Shown here: one piece after another, positions 35,025-44,524 of the stretch
Layout: the number at the start of each line of letters is the position of its first letter
Position numbering within the stretch: position 1 is the stretch's first letter
From: Peristeroidobacter soli
GTDB taxonomy: Bacteria; Pseudomonadota; Gammaproteobacteria; Steroidobacterales; Steroidobacteraceae
Length of the DNA stretch: 64,000 nt
Assembly (NCBI RefSeq): GCF_004138485.1
Contig: NZ_ML142848.1
Coordinates: forward strand, 1,338,640-1,402,639
Direction: 5' to 3'
Notes under the pieces: model-generated
The model's database searches: none
Seen by the model: only the letters and a program-made list of their open reading frames with translations
Told to the model about the DNA's origin: nothing
Translations under genes and position numbers: made by a program

Positions 35025-36062
35025 TCAGCTCTTCACCGCGCGCAAACTGACTTCACCCGAAACGAACTTGCGCAGCTCGCCATCGACATCGACCAGCAAG
35101 GTGCCGTCGGCTTCCACGCCCCGCGCGAAGCCCATCGTGGTCTGGGAACCGCTGATGACTTTGACCGGTGCGTTGGCCAGCGTGTCGAGCTCGTGCCATT
35201 CATCTTTGAACGCAGCGAAGCCGCTGACCGTGAACGTCTGCAGCATCTGCAACAGCTCGGTGGCGACGGCGCCGATCAACGCGTTCCGGGTCGGCGTCTG
35301 CTCACGCATGATTTCGTGAATGTCGGCGATCAACGCGGCCTCGCGCTCAGCGAGCTGCATGCGGATCGCGGAAGGCATCTGCATGTTGATGCCGATACCG
35401 ATGATGACTTGCGCCGGCCCGGCCGACTCGCCGCGCATTTCAATGAGAATGCCGCCGAGCTTGCGGCCCTGCCATTGCAGATCGTTGGGCCACTTCAAGC
35501 CGACGCCGGCGATCCCCAGGCGCTTGAATGCCTTCACCACCGCGACGCCGACCGCGAGACTGAGCGCCGAGAACGTCGGCGGCGCCTCGACGAACTGCCA
35601 GCCCAACGACATGCAGACGCCGCTGCCAAAGGGCGCGATCCAGCTGCGACCGCGGCGGCCTCGACCCGCGTTCTGCACTTCGGCCGTACACAACTGGAAA
35701 CGTCCCGCCTGCGGCGGCGACAAATCGGCGACGAACCGGTTGGTGGAATCCACCGTCAGCAGGACATCGGCTCTTTCCAGTTGTGAACGTGTGGTTGCCG
35801 GCAATGACGAAACAATGGCGTCCTTGTCGAGCAGATCGACGGCGCGCGGCAAGCGATATCCCTGGCGCGCGACCGACTCGATATCGACGCCCAGCGCCTT
35901 GAGCGAGTTCATCAGCTTCCAGACGCCGGCGCGCGAGATCTTCAGTTTCTTCGCCAGTTGCTCGCCCGAATAGAACGAACCCTCCGCCAGCATGGCGAGC
36001 AGCCGCTGCCGGCGTGCCTGGGCTTGAGCCTTGGGAGTCTGGGCCTTGCTGCTGGTGGGCAT
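35025..36062 (-). CDS. birA: Biotin-protein ligase / biotin operon repressor
   Basis: A 345-residue bifunctional BirA. The N-terminal winged HTH (~28-75; YSGEQLAKKLKISRAGVWKLMNSL) would bind a bio operator. The ligase core has the glycine-rich biotinyl-AMP loop GRGRRGRSWIAPFG, then KWPNDLQWQGRKLGGILIEMRG, and a C-terminal SH3-like domain (GSQTTMGFARGVEADGTLLVD). It activates biotin and attaches it to acetyl-CoA carboxylase. A Lys/Ala/Gln-rich extension of ~20 residues precedes the HTH. It begins 4 bp after the plsY stop and precedes coaX. Confidence 0.95.
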   Translation of the reverse strand: MPTSSKAQTPKAQAQARRQRLLAMLAEGSFYSGEQLAKKLKISRAGVWKLMNSLKALGVDIESVARQGYRLPRAVDLLDKDAIVSSLPATTRSQLERADVLLTVDSTNRFVADLSPPQAGRFQLCTAEVQNAGRGRRGRSWIAPFGSGVCMSLGWQFVEAPPTFSALSLAVGVAVVKAFKRLGIAGVGLKWPNDLQWQGRKLGGILIEMRGESAGPAQVIIGIGINMQMPSAIRMQLAEREAALIADIHEIMREQTPTRNALIGAVATELLQMLQTFTVSGFAAFKDEWHELDTLANAPVKVISGSQTTMGFARGVEADGTLLVDVDGELRKFVSGEVSLRAVKS

Positions 36063-36066
36063 GAGA

Positions 36067-36711
36067 TTAGCGGGGTTTCAGCAGCCACAGCCGCTTGGCC
36101 CTGCTCTCGGTGCCGGCACGCATGCGCTCGATGTTGCCGCGATGGGTGTAACAGACGAACAGCGTCATCGCGCAGCCGAACACCAGCATGGCTCGCGACG
36201 GCTCGGCTTCAGCGATCGCCAGATAAGCGGGGAAAAAAGCGACCGCGATCATGGTGCCGAGACCCACGAATCCGCTCAGCATCACGACCGCCAGCCACAC
36301 CCCGAACACCGGCAGGATGGCGACCGGCTTCAGGCCCACGAGCACGCCGATCAACGTCGCCGCCCCCTTGCCGCCCCGGAAGCCGTACCACACCGGATAA
36401 ACGTGCCCGAGCACGACCGCCGTCGCGCAGGCCACCGCCAGCCAGTCGCGCTCGACCTGAGGGTCGATGCCGATGCCGGGCAGAGTCATCGGTGCCAGCA
36501 GGCCGGCGGCGAGCCAGCCCTTGCCGATATCGATGATCATCACCCATAGCGCGAACGACCAGCCCTGGGTGCGCAACGCATTGGTGCCACCGGCATTGCC
36601 GCTGCCGAGCTTACGAATGTCCACACCACCGCGCAGCTGGCCGACCAGCAGACTGCCGATCAGCGAGCCCAGCAGATAGGCCAGCAGGGTTTTGACGCCA
36701 AGTTCCAACAT
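36067..36711 (-). CDS. plsY: Acyl-phosphate:glycerol-3-phosphate acyltransferase
   Basis: A 214-residue inner membrane enzyme with five or six TM segments. The conserved loops are visible: LGSGNAGGTNALRTQGW, HVYPVWYGFRGGKGAAT and the later SRAMLVFG region. PlsY acylates the 1-position of glycerol-3-phosphate with acyl phosphate in phospholipid synthesis. The protein is a little longer than the usual ~200 residues because of a central 'DPQVERDW' insertion and a basic tail. It is leftward, between ctlX and birA, probably in one transcript. Confidence 0.95.
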   Translation of the reverse strand: MLELGVKTLLAYLLGSLIGSLLVGQLRGGVDIRKLGSGNAGGTNALRTQGWSFALWVMIIDIGKGWLAAGLLAPMTLPGIGIDPQVERDWLAVACATAVVLGHVYPVWYGFRGGKGAATLIGVLVGLKPVAILPVFGVWLAVVMLSGFVGLGTMIAVAFFPAYLAIAEAEPSRAMLVFGCAMTLFVCYTHRGNIERMRAGTESRAKRLWLLKPR

Positions 36712-36720
36712 TTGGCCAAA

Positions 36721-37671
36721 TTATAGTCGTTTCTTCATGGGCAGATGCAGTTCGGCGAGCATGCAGCGGACGCTGCCGCCGCCCAGCTTCTCGATGGTGG
36801 GGATGGGCGTGGCGACGATGGGGCCGGCATGCGATTCCAAGGTCGCCCGCTGCTCGGCGGTCAAGGCACCGCGCGCCTGCTCGGACATGGCGATGACACT
36901 GCCGGTCAGCGACGAACCCAACTCCAGCATGTTGCCGGCGAACGAATTCATCTGTTCATGCGACAGGTCCACGACGACCCGGCCACCGCCGCGCAACTGA
37001 TTCAGCACGCCATCGCGCTCATCTTCGCGAATGGCACTCAGACACACGGCGGCAAAACGCTCGCCTACCGACATCAATACGTTGGTGTGATAGATCGCTT
37101 TGCCGTTGGCATCGTTGGCCTCGAACGCGACGATGTCGTAATCGAGCTGCTGGGCGAAATCGCCGAGCACATCCAGGTCGGTGCGGGGAGAGACGCAGGC
37201 ATAAGCCACTCGATGCATGCGATCCAGCACCAGGCTGCCCGTGCCCTCGAGATAGCGACCGGTATGTTCGTGACGGGTCAGGTCGATGACCCGGGCCACG
37301 TGAAAGCCGTGCTTCGCGCTCAATGCTTCGATCAGATCCAGCCGTCGCTCCAGGCGGCGGTTCTCGGCCAGCATGGGGTACAACACCACCGTGCCGTCGG
37401 CATGAAAGCTCACCCAGTTGTTGGGAAAAATCGAGTCGGGCGTATGGGGGTCGGGAGTGTCCTCGAACGTATGAACGGTCACACCCGCCTTGTCGAGCGC
37501 GTGCGCCAGGCCGTCGAACTCGCGCAGGGCCGCCGCCTGATTGACCGAATCCACGCTGTTCGGATCGACCTGCTGGAACGCATTGGACGCCCGGGTCTGT
37601 GGATTGCCGGCGAAAGCCACCGGGCGAATCATCATGACGTGCGATGAAGTCTGTCGATCTGCCGCGCTCAT
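36721..37671 (-). CDS. ctlX: Arginine deiminase-fold hydrolase, CtlX-like
   Basis: A 316-residue guanidino-group-modifying enzyme. It has MMIRPVAFAGNPQT and SIFPNNWVSFHADGTVVLYPM near the start, a central Glu/His region (LEGTGSLVLDRMHRVAYACVSPR) and the catalytic Cys in GGGSVRCMLAELHLP near the end. This is the pattern of the citrulline-utilisation hydrolase CtlX subgroup. In related bacteria it hydrolyses citrulline to ornithine and related compounds. It ends 9 bp before plsY, so co-transcription is possible; no arginine genes are adjacent. The subgroup name is by resemblance. Confidence 0.85.
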   Translation of the reverse strand: MSAADRQTSSHVMMIRPVAFAGNPQTRASNAFQQVDPNSVDSVNQAAALREFDGLAHALDKAGVTVHTFEDTPDPHTPDSIFPNNWVSFHADGTVVLYPMLAENRRLERRLDLIEALSAKHGFHVARVIDLTRHEHTGRYLEGTGSLVLDRMHRVAYACVSPRTDLDVLGDFAQQLDYDIVAFEANDANGKAIYHTNVLMSVGERFAAVCLSAIREDERDGVLNQLRGGGRVVVDLSHEQMNSFAGNMLELGSSLTGSVIAMSEQARGALTAEQRATLESHAGPIVATPIPTIEKLGGGSVRCMLAELHLPMKKRL

Positions 37672-37702
37672 ACCCTGCCCCCTCGATAGAGGGGCGGGAT
37701 TA

Positions 37703-39703
37703 TCAGCTCTTGAAGTCGATATTGAAACGTGTGACGAGGCGGGCCGCGCCGTCGATACGGCCGGTGGCGATCAATGTGGTAGTCGGCACCTTGGCGTCGA
37801 AACTGCGCGAGATCCAGCCGGTGGGCTGCGGCTGTTCGACCCCGCGATGGACATTGCAGCGCAGTTCCTCAGGCAACGTCATCGATAACATCACGTCGCC
37901 GCAGGACACGCGCACGTCACGGCCATTGGCCACCACCGCGCACTGCTCGGCGAAGTGCCAGAACATTTCCACCTGATGCGGGCCGCTGCCGAGCAATTCA
38001 TCGGTCACTTGCAGACGCGAATGCTGCTTCTCGAATTGGATCTCACGACGATGCGTCACCGGATGCTTGAGTCGCGAGTAACCGTCGTGACTGGCGGTCC
38101 AGCGATCGACCATGGGCGTCCGGTCGAGGCCGACGACCTGCGCCTGCGCGTGCTTGACCCACAGAAAGTTGCCGCCGCTGACCGATTGATCGACGCCATC
38201 GATGCGCACGGTGTTGTGCGCCGAAGTGCCTTTGAAGTAATCGCGCCAGATTCTTTGGGTGTGATAGGCGTAGGTGCCTGGATCGATCAATATCTCCTTG
38301 CCCCCCACGCTCAGCGTGAAAGACAGCGCGTCCGCATGTCCGTGCGCGGCGATCGAGAGATAGCCGAGCGGGCCGGCATCGGCGACGATGCGTACTTCAC
38401 GATTGGTTTCGAAGCGGTCACCGAGCACGTAATAGCCCGCGTTCGGAAAATCTTTGCGAATCGGCAAGGTCACGCGCGACAGGTCGATGCGCTCGAACTT
38501 CGCCGCCGCCTGGTCTCCCAGCAGCCAGCGAGTCTTGTCGTCGATATTTCGCGCCGGCTGGCCGACACTCGCCTTGAATCTGAACTCCGCGGAATCGAAC
38601 AACACCGCGCCAGTCGCGAGCAGCGAGCGATACACATCGCCCACCTCCGGATCCAGTCGCGCGATGATGGCGTCGTCGGCATCGCCGAAGTTCGGCACAC
38701 GACCGCCGGCATCCATGATGCTCGCAATGTACTGAAGCATTCCTCGCAGGCGATGCCAGTACGCCGTACTGAAGTCGCAACCGTTGGCCCGCGCGATCAA
38801 GCCGCTGACGATCATCATGTCGGCGACTTCATGGTGATACCAGTTCGCCTGCTCGCGATTGACGCCGTCCTCGCCGTTCTGGAGCAGCATCTGATCCTCG
38901 AGCTGACGCTGCGCCGTGCTCTTCCAGCGACGGCTGCGCTTCCACAACGGCCACGTGAGCGAAGCGATGAACAACCCCATCAACTCGCCGAGCAAATGAT
39001 TGTTCGCCGAGGAGTAGCGCGAGAAGTGCCCGGCGATGAACTGGCAATGCTGATACACGCTGGTCAGCCAGCGCTGCTTGAACGCCTCACCCACCGTCCC
39101 TTGAAAGACCGGCGCAGCGTCGCCGCCCAACAGGTGCCAAGCGAACGACCAGTTCACCAATCGGATCGAATGTTCCAGGCTGCTGGTCCAATGCACGCCC
39201 GACGGATACGGACACTGATCGAACCAGGATGTCAGCAGCGTGCGGCACCCTTCGGCATATTTATCTTCGCGCGTCAGGTGCCACGCCTGAGCCAGCGTCA
39301 CGAGTTGCGCGTGACGGCTCGGCTCCCAGAGATATTTGATGTCGCCGACGATGGACTCGTCGCGATAGTTGAGCGTCTTGCCGAATTGCAGCGGCGCCTG
39401 GCGGCCCGTCTTGGGATCGCGATTCCACTGCGGCGGGAAACCCAGAGGGGCCGCGGACATCGCGAACACCGGGAAACGCCCGTCGAGAATGTCATCGGCT
39501 GCACATCGATATTTGTCGGTGTTGAATGCAGTGGGCAGCGTCGCAACCCACGCAACTCCGGTTCGCTCTGGCGCGGGCGGCGGCGGCACGGAGGAATGCA
39601 GGCCGAACTGCTCGACGCTGGCCTGAACGCGTTGCTTGACCCGGTATCCGACTTCCCACCCGCTCATCGCCGACAGACGCTGCAGCTTCCACTTCAGACT
39701 CAT
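37703..39703 (-). CDS. Heparinase II/III family polysaccharide lyase-like protein
   Basis: A 666-residue protein with an N-terminal alpha/alpha toroid (~75-330; NSLEHSIRLVNWSFAWHLL-like and YSSANNHLLGELMGLFIAS) and a C-terminal beta-sandwich Hepar_II_III domain (~370-660; IAAHGHADALSFTLSVGGKEILIDPGTYAYHT). Catalytic candidates are Asn/His/Tyr in these motifs. No signal peptide is evident, unlike many secreted lyases. In exopolysaccharide loci such proteins are predicted to cut or edit uronate-containing polymer. It begins 10 bp after the CapK-like stop, and is the last gene of the leftward polysaccharide operon. The start at 39703 has GAGG upstream. Confidence 0.88.
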   Translation of the reverse strand: MSLKWKLQRLSAMSGWEVGYRVKQRVQASVEQFGLHSSVPPPPAPERTGVAWVATLPTAFNTDKYRCAADDILDGRFPVFAMSAAPLGFPPQWNRDPKTGRQAPLQFGKTLNYRDESIVGDIKYLWEPSRHAQLVTLAQAWHLTREDKYAEGCRTLLTSWFDQCPYPSGVHWTSSLEHSIRLVNWSFAWHLLGGDAAPVFQGTVGEAFKQRWLTSVYQHCQFIAGHFSRYSSANNHLLGELMGLFIASLTWPLWKRSRRWKSTAQRQLEDQMLLQNGEDGVNREQANWYHHEVADMMIVSGLIARANGCDFSTAYWHRLRGMLQYIASIMDAGGRVPNFGDADDAIIARLDPEVGDVYRSLLATGAVLFDSAEFRFKASVGQPARNIDDKTRWLLGDQAAAKFERIDLSRVTLPIRKDFPNAGYYVLGDRFETNREVRIVADAGPLGYLSIAAHGHADALSFTLSVGGKEILIDPGTYAYHTQRIWRDYFKGTSAHNTVRIDGVDQSVSGGNFLWVKHAQAQVVGLDRTPMVDRWTASHDGYSRLKHPVTHRREIQFEKQHSRLQVTDELLGSGPHQVEMFWHFAEQCAVVANGRDVRVSCGDVMLSMTLPEELRCNVHRGVEQPQPTGWISRSFDAKVPTTTLIATGRIDGAARLVTRFNIDFKS

Positions 39704-39713
39704 GGCTGGCGCC

Positions 39714-41072
39714 TCACGCAATGTTTCCGTGGGCACGCGTATTGTTCAGCAACTCCTTCACCGGCGGCCGATGAATGACGAAAGGCGTCTTGCCGCGTGC
39801 CGTGCGCTCCAGCGCGGTCACACTGCGAATCTCGACGTGCATGTTCCTTGGCAGCTTCTCGCGGGCGTTGTGCATCAGCCGGTCGCGATCTCGATCCGAA
39901 TATTCCTCCATCGGCAACACCAAGATCACGACTTTGCCGGCGCTCTCCTGAATCACCTGGATGCGCACGATGTTGGCCACGTCGCGCTGGAAGTGACTGA
40001 TGCCGGTCACCTTCACCCCGTCCGGCGTCACGAGGATGTCGCTGTCACGGCCGAGCACACCCGGGAACGGGCGTAAACCCAGCGCCACTTCCTCGAGCTC
40101 ACGTTCACCCCACGCAGCGGGCAGGCGAACCAGATCGCCGGTGCGATAGCGGATCAACGCCATCGAACGATTCCACAGCGGCGTGCCGATGATTTCGTAG
40201 AGCTTGTGCTCGCCTTCCATGCCGGCCGGCTCGAATTCCACATGCGCATAGCCGGGCAGGAATCGATACTCCTCCGGCGCCGTCGCGTAAGCGAAGGCAA
40301 CGCGCTCGGCCTGACCGTAATAGTCGAGCAGCCGGCAATTCAGAGTTTCTCGCGCCGCCTGCCAGACCCGGGAATGCAGCACTTCGGAGGAACACAACAC
40401 GGCGGGAATGTGCAGCCGCCGCTTCGCCCGCTTCAGCAGGAAGCACAGCGCTTCGAGTGAGGTGGGATAGCCGAGCAGACATTCCGGATTGAACGTGTCG
40501 ATCATCTGCGCGTAGTGCTCGATCGTGGCGGCGTTCAGATGCGTCGATGACAGCACCAGCCGATTGCCGCCGCCGGCAAATACCCAATACGGCGGCTTGA
40601 AATCGTTCGGGTCCTTGATGCTTTCGGTGCGCAAGACCGCGCATCTCGCCGAGCGAGCGTCGACGCCGACCTTCTTCATCATGCGATCGATGCACACCTG
40701 CTCGACTACCACGGACCGCAACGAACGCACGATGTCCAGCGGTGCACCCGACGTGCCGCCGGTATTCGCTTTGATCGTAAAGAGTTGCGAACCGATCGCG
40801 AACACCTTCGGGGCGCCGCGCACCTCGGCCTTGGTCAGCAACGGCCAGCTGGCAATATCGCCACCGCCTCGTACGACGCGTCCGTAGCCGCTGCGGCTCG
40901 CCGGAAAGAGCAATTCGCTCAACCGCTCGTTGGTCCATTTGCGGCGCTCGTTGAAACCGGCGCGTTCCAGCCGCTCGAACTCGCGCTGCGCGTCGGCATA
41001 GAACAAGGGATTGCGACGTACGGCGGTGTCGCCGACCTGGAGCAGCTTGAGTTTTTTTACCAGCGCTTGCAT
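39714..41072 (-). CDS. CapK/PaaK-like adenylate-forming enzyme
   Basis: A 452-residue protein of the phenylacetate-CoA ligase/CapK family. The phosphate-binding loop NTGGTSGAPLDIV, the YYGQAERVAFAY motif, LIRYRTGDLVRLP and the C-terminal small domain (FQRDVANIVRIQVIQ) are present. Such enzymes are regular members of capsule and exopolysaccharide loci and probably activate a carboxylate for transfer to the polymer. The substrate is not known. The ATG at 41072 has GGGG seven bases upstream; an ATG at 41090 is also possible. It follows the GT4 gene at 41096 and precedes the lyase by 10 bp. Confidence 0.86.
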   Translation of the reverse strand: MQALVKKLKLLQVGDTAVRRNPLFYADAQREFERLERAGFNERRKWTNERLSELLFPASRSGYGRVVRGGGDIASWPLLTKAEVRGAPKVFAIGSQLFTIKANTGGTSGAPLDIVRSLRSVVVEQVCIDRMMKKVGVDARSARCAVLRTESIKDPNDFKPPYWVFAGGGNRLVLSSTHLNAATIEHYAQMIDTFNPECLLGYPTSLEALCFLLKRAKRRLHIPAVLCSSEVLHSRVWQAARETLNCRLLDYYGQAERVAFAYATAPEEYRFLPGYAHVEFEPAGMEGEHKLYEIIGTPLWNRSMALIRYRTGDLVRLPAAWGERELEEVALGLRPFPGVLGRDSDILVTPDGVKVTGISHFQRDVANIVRIQVIQESAGKVVILVLPMEEYSDRDRDRLMHNAREKLPRNMHVEIRSVTALERTARGKTPFVIHRPPVKELLNNTRAHGNIA

Positions 41073-41095
41073 GCCCGACCCCAGTGACATTCCGC

Positions 41096-42187
41096 TCAGC
41101 GTGCGACCGCCCGCCGGCCATGACCGTTGGCGACGGAGCGGTACACGGCGCACATGCGATCCGAATACTGTTTGACGCACAATGGTTCCACTGTGGCGCG
41201 CGCGAGCCGGCCCATGTGGACGCGATCCGCTTCCTGCATCACCAGCTTCTCGATGGCCGCTGCCAGTTGAGAAACATCGCCCGGCGCAATCAACAATCCG
41301 TTCGCGTCGTTCACTACATATTCCGGAATGCTGCCGACGGGTGTGCAGATGGGTGGCAGCCCCCAGGCCATCGCTTCGAGCAACGACATTGGCAGCCCTT
41401 CGGTATGCGACGGCAATACGAACGCATGCGCGGCCGCCAGCAACCGGTCGCGTTCGGCTGGATCGACCCATTCGCGAATCTCGACCACATCCTGCACGGC
41501 GAGTTTGTTCGCATGCTCACGCAGCTGCGAAACATCGCCGTTGCCCGCCAGGACAAACTCAACCCGGGCGCGACACTCCGCCGACAGGTTCGCGATGGCT
41601 TGCATCAGATCGAACACGCCCTTGCGCCGGGTGATCATCCCGAAATAAACGAAACGGACCTTGCCGCCGACGGCTCGCTCCGGCACGGACTCCGGCAACA
41701 CCACCGGATTGGGCAGCACCACGATGCGATGCTTCGGCACGCCGATGGACTCGAAGAACGACTTCCAGCCTTCGCCGAGCACGACCAGACGCTGCACTCG
41801 TTGCAGAGTGTTCAGCGTGATCGATCGGGCCGCGGGCGACATGCTCGCCCAATGTTTCTGATAACCGCCGCCATGCGCATGCATGATGACGCTGGCGCCG
41901 CGAGCCAATGCAATGCGGGCCAGGATGATCTTGCGAATATTGCTGGCCCCGCTCGCAAAATGAATATGGACCACATCGGGATGCTGACGCAGCTCCAGGG
42001 TCAGCTTGGCCAGGGACTGCGCGAACGTGACAGCCTTGGTCCACTTGCCCCCTTCGACCATGGTGGCGATATGAGTGGCGTGGACCTCTTCAGGCAACGC
42101 ATCGAGCAGCAGCCGTTCCACGCCCGACACGCCACCTCGGACATTCAGCCCCGGCCCGAGCATCAGGACGTTGGAAGACTCACGCAT
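41096..42187 (-). CDS. GT4-type glycosyltransferase
   Basis: A 363-residue GT-B retaining glycosyltransferase. The N-terminal domain starts SSNVLMLGPGLNVRGGVSGVER, a typical acceptor-side glycine-rich loop. The donor domain has PSHTEGLPMSLLEAMAWGLPPI, the E-x7-E motif. The ATG at 42187 has GAGGCGG upstream and overlaps the stop of the preceding GT gene by 8 bp, indicating a tight operon. It probably adds one sugar of the polysaccharide repeat at the cytoplasmic face. Donor sugar unknown. Confidence 0.93.
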   Translation of the reverse strand: MRESSNVLMLGPGLNVRGGVSGVERLLLDALPEEVHATHIATMVEGGKWTKAVTFAQSLAKLTLELRQHPDVVHIHFASGASNIRKIILARIALARGASVIMHAHGGGYQKHWASMSPAARSITLNTLQRVQRLVVLGEGWKSFFESIGVPKHRIVVLPNPVVLPESVPERAVGGKVRFVYFGMITRRKGVFDLMQAIANLSAECRARVEFVLAGNGDVSQLREHANKLAVQDVVEIREWVDPAERDRLLAAAHAFVLPSHTEGLPMSLLEAMAWGLPPICTPVGSIPEYVVNDANGLLIAPGDVSQLAAAIEKLVMQEADRVHMGRLARATVEPLCVKQYSDRMCAVYRSVANGHGRRAVAR

Positions 42188-43367
42188 GGCTGACCGCCTC
42201 GCGTGCGCCGAGCATGTTCTGGTAGGCGGTGAGCATCCCTTCCCAGGAGAACTCCCGCTGCGCTCGCATCGACGCGGCTGCAGCCATACGAGTGCGTAAC
42301 ATGTTGTCCAGCCGCAGCTGATTGATCAGCCCGGGCAACTGTCGCGGTAGCTCGGCCACATCGACGATATAACCCTCGCGGCCGTGTTCGATCATTTCCG
42401 CGGCGCCACCGGTGCGTGTCAGGATCACCGGCAGTTGCATCGCCATCGCTTCGAGCGCGGCATTCGAGAATGTTTCGGACAGTGAGGGCAGAACGAAAAC
42501 ATCGAATACTTTCAGCGCCGCGCGGACATCCGGTAACGCGCCCGTGAATGTCACAGCCGAGCAGATGCCGCGCTCGGCCGCTCGCTGTTCCAGCGCCAAT
42601 CGCAGCGGGCCATCGCCGACGAGCATCAAATGCACGTCTGCACCGGTCGCTCGCAGGTCGGCGACCACATCGATCAAGGGCAGCTGATTCTTCTCAGCCG
42701 CCAGCCTCCCCACGCTGCCGACGACGAACGCGTTCTCGCCGATGCCGTACTGGGCACGCTGGACAGCGGCGCCATTGCGCGCCGCCGAGAACCTGTTCAC
42801 ATCGACGCCGTTGTAGATGACGCTGGAGCGCGGGCGCATCGGACTGTTGGAAGACAGCCAGGTGTCTCGCTGCAGTTCACAACCGTACACCGTCCAGTCG
42901 AGATATCGAAGGACGTGCGTATAGAAACCACGTTTCCATTTGGCGCCCCGACGCAGCTCCGTCGTGTTCATCAACCCGATGGTTCGCGGACGATGCCGCG
43001 CCCAACGCGTGGCCGTGACGACATAAAGCGCGGGATACAGATTCACGGAAACGACATTGCGCGGGTTCTGCTGCTCGATGAGTTGTCTCAGCGCCGTGTT
43101 AGCCTTGAGCGAGAAGCGGCCCTGTCGCGACAGGAAGAACGTCGCCACGCTGCTATCGATGTTCTTCAGCAGCGTCGTCGGTTCGTTCAAGTACGCCACG
43201 CCGACGTGCATGCCCCGGGCGCTGAGCGCATTGGCCAGCTTCACCACCTTATTCTCGGAGCCGCCGACCGCCAGGTTGTTCAGTACGAACAAGACATCCA
43301 GCCCAGCGGTGCCCGCAGGCCGGCGCGAGGCGATGTCACGGTCGAGCTTTGCTTCCACGCTCGCCAT
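42180..43367 (-). CDS. GT4-type glycosyltransferase
   Basis: A 395-residue GT-B enzyme. VLFVLNNLAVGGSENKVVKLANAL is the N-terminal glycine-rich loop, and LPSLSETFSNAALEAMAMQLPVI is the donor-site E-x7-E motif. The ATG at 43367 lies 3 bp after the stop of the previous glycosyltransferase, and its stop overlaps the start of the next one. This contiguity of three GT4 genes points to stepwise assembly of one oligosaccharide repeat. The N-terminal ~20 residues before the loop are polar and probably flexible. Confidence 0.93.
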   Translation of the reverse strand: MASVEAKLDRDIASRRPAGTAGLDVLFVLNNLAVGGSENKVVKLANALSARGMHVGVAYLNEPTTLLKNIDSSVATFFLSRQGRFSLKANTALRQLIEQQNPRNVVSVNLYPALYVVTATRWARHRPRTIGLMNTTELRRGAKWKRGFYTHVLRYLDWTVYGCELQRDTWLSSNSPMRPRSSVIYNGVDVNRFSAARNGAAVQRAQYGIGENAFVVGSVGRLAAEKNQLPLIDVVADLRATGADVHLMLVGDGPLRLALEQRAAERGICSAVTFTGALPDVRAALKVFDVFVLPSLSETFSNAALEAMAMQLPVILTRTGGAAEMIEHGREGYIVDVAELPRQLPGLINQLRLDNMLRTRMAAAASMRAQREFSWEGMLTAYQNMLGAREAVSHA

Positions 43368-43369
43368 GG

Positions 43370-44506
43370 TCAACCACTGGTGCCGTAATGCAGGACTTCG
43401 GACGCGTCCTGCGTCCCCAGCATTTCCAGATATCGGGTGGCGATATGCGTCGGCCCGAACTGAGCAATCGCATACGCGCGCGCACGCTCACCGATGCGAT
43501 CGCGCTCATCGTGATCGGCCAGCAATCGGATGATGGCGCGGATCATGTCTTCCAGATCGGTGGCGGTGTGACCGAGCTGACGCTGCTTGATCAGCGAATC
43601 CGGATCGAAGAACGCGACCACCGGCACTCCCCGCACCCACGCCTGCAGGAACGTGTTCGGAAAACCTTCGATCTGCGAGGTGTTCAAGAAAATCTTTGCG
43701 CGACTGAACATCGTGCCAACCTCGGTGTAAGGCACCGCGCCAGGACAGGTGAGATTCGGAATCGACCTGGCCGCCTCGGTCACCGTCCGGTAATAGTCCT
43801 CCGACCCAGGCAGCGCACCGCCGGCCAGCGTGAATCGAACATTCGGCAAGCGGCGCGCCAGATCCAGCACGATCTCGGGACGCTTCACCGGTCTTAGATT
43901 CGATACCCACAGCACGTCGATGTCCTTCGCCGGTTGCGGTCCGCTCGGCATCTCCACCGCCATGTCGAGCACTTCGCTCTTCAGGCCGTAGTTCTGCTGT
44001 AACAAAGTCCGCTGCTGTTCGCTCTGCGCGACGATGAGGTCGGCATTGCGTAACCCGTACTCGTAAATCTTGCGATCACGCCAGTAACGGATCAGTTGCT
44101 TGCCGGGAATGCAGGCCAGATCCGAAGCGATGCGTGAAATGAAACGTTTGCCATGCCGGCGACAGAACCAGGCGGTGATGCCAGTGGCGGCGCCGGCAGG
44201 CGATTGATAATAGAGGTCGGCATCGATCTCGCGCATCGCGCCAATCATCCCCGTCAGTCGTGGATGCGCGAAGCGCAATACCGGAATGCCTTCATCTCGC
44301 GAGTAGGGAGCGACCGCGCGAATGCCGTCGACGTAGGTGACCCGGCCCTGACCGTGGTCGTGCACGATCATCGACACCTCGTGGCCGAGTTCATGCCAGG
44401 CCTTCGCCAGCAACACGTGCTGTACCGATTCGCCCCCCACATATTTCGCTGTTTTCAACTTCGCCAGCTGCGGAAAGTCGTCGAGGCCGACAATACAGAT
44501 CTTCAT
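43370..44506 (-). CDS. GT4-type glycosyltransferase
   Basis: A 378-residue GT-B enzyme starting MKICIVGLDDFPQLAK, with VGGESVQHVLLAKAWHELGHEVSM, RFISRIASDLACIPGKQLIRYW and the donor site TSQIEGFPNTFLQAWVRGVPVVAF. In this motif the second Glu is replaced by Gln (E-x7-Q). The Glu-to-Gln change is seen in some active GT4 members, so activity is not excluded. It follows the Wzy-like gene by 18 bp and is immediately followed by the next GT. Confidence 0.92.
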   Translation of the reverse strand: MKICIVGLDDFPQLAKLKTAKYVGGESVQHVLLAKAWHELGHEVSMIVHDHGQGRVTYVDGIRAVAPYSRDEGIPVLRFAHPRLTGMIGAMREIDADLYYQSPAGAATGITAWFCRRHGKRFISRIASDLACIPGKQLIRYWRDRKIYEYGLRNADLIVAQSEQQRTLLQQNYGLKSEVLDMAVEMPSGPQPAKDIDVLWVSNLRPVKRPEIVLDLARRLPNVRFTLAGGALPGSEDYYRTVTEAARSIPNLTCPGAVPYTEVGTMFSRAKIFLNTSQIEGFPNTFLQAWVRGVPVVAFFDPDSLIKQRQLGHTATDLEDMIRAIIRLLADHDERDRIGERARAYAIAQFGPTHIATRYLEMLGTQDASEVLHYGTSG

Positions 44507-44524
44507 CGGTGCTTCCAGGTCGAA

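Noticed and set aside
37955-39778. 607-codon rightward open frame opposite the heparinase-like gene
   Set aside because: Antisense shadow; the leftward product has recognisable motifs in order while this one has none.
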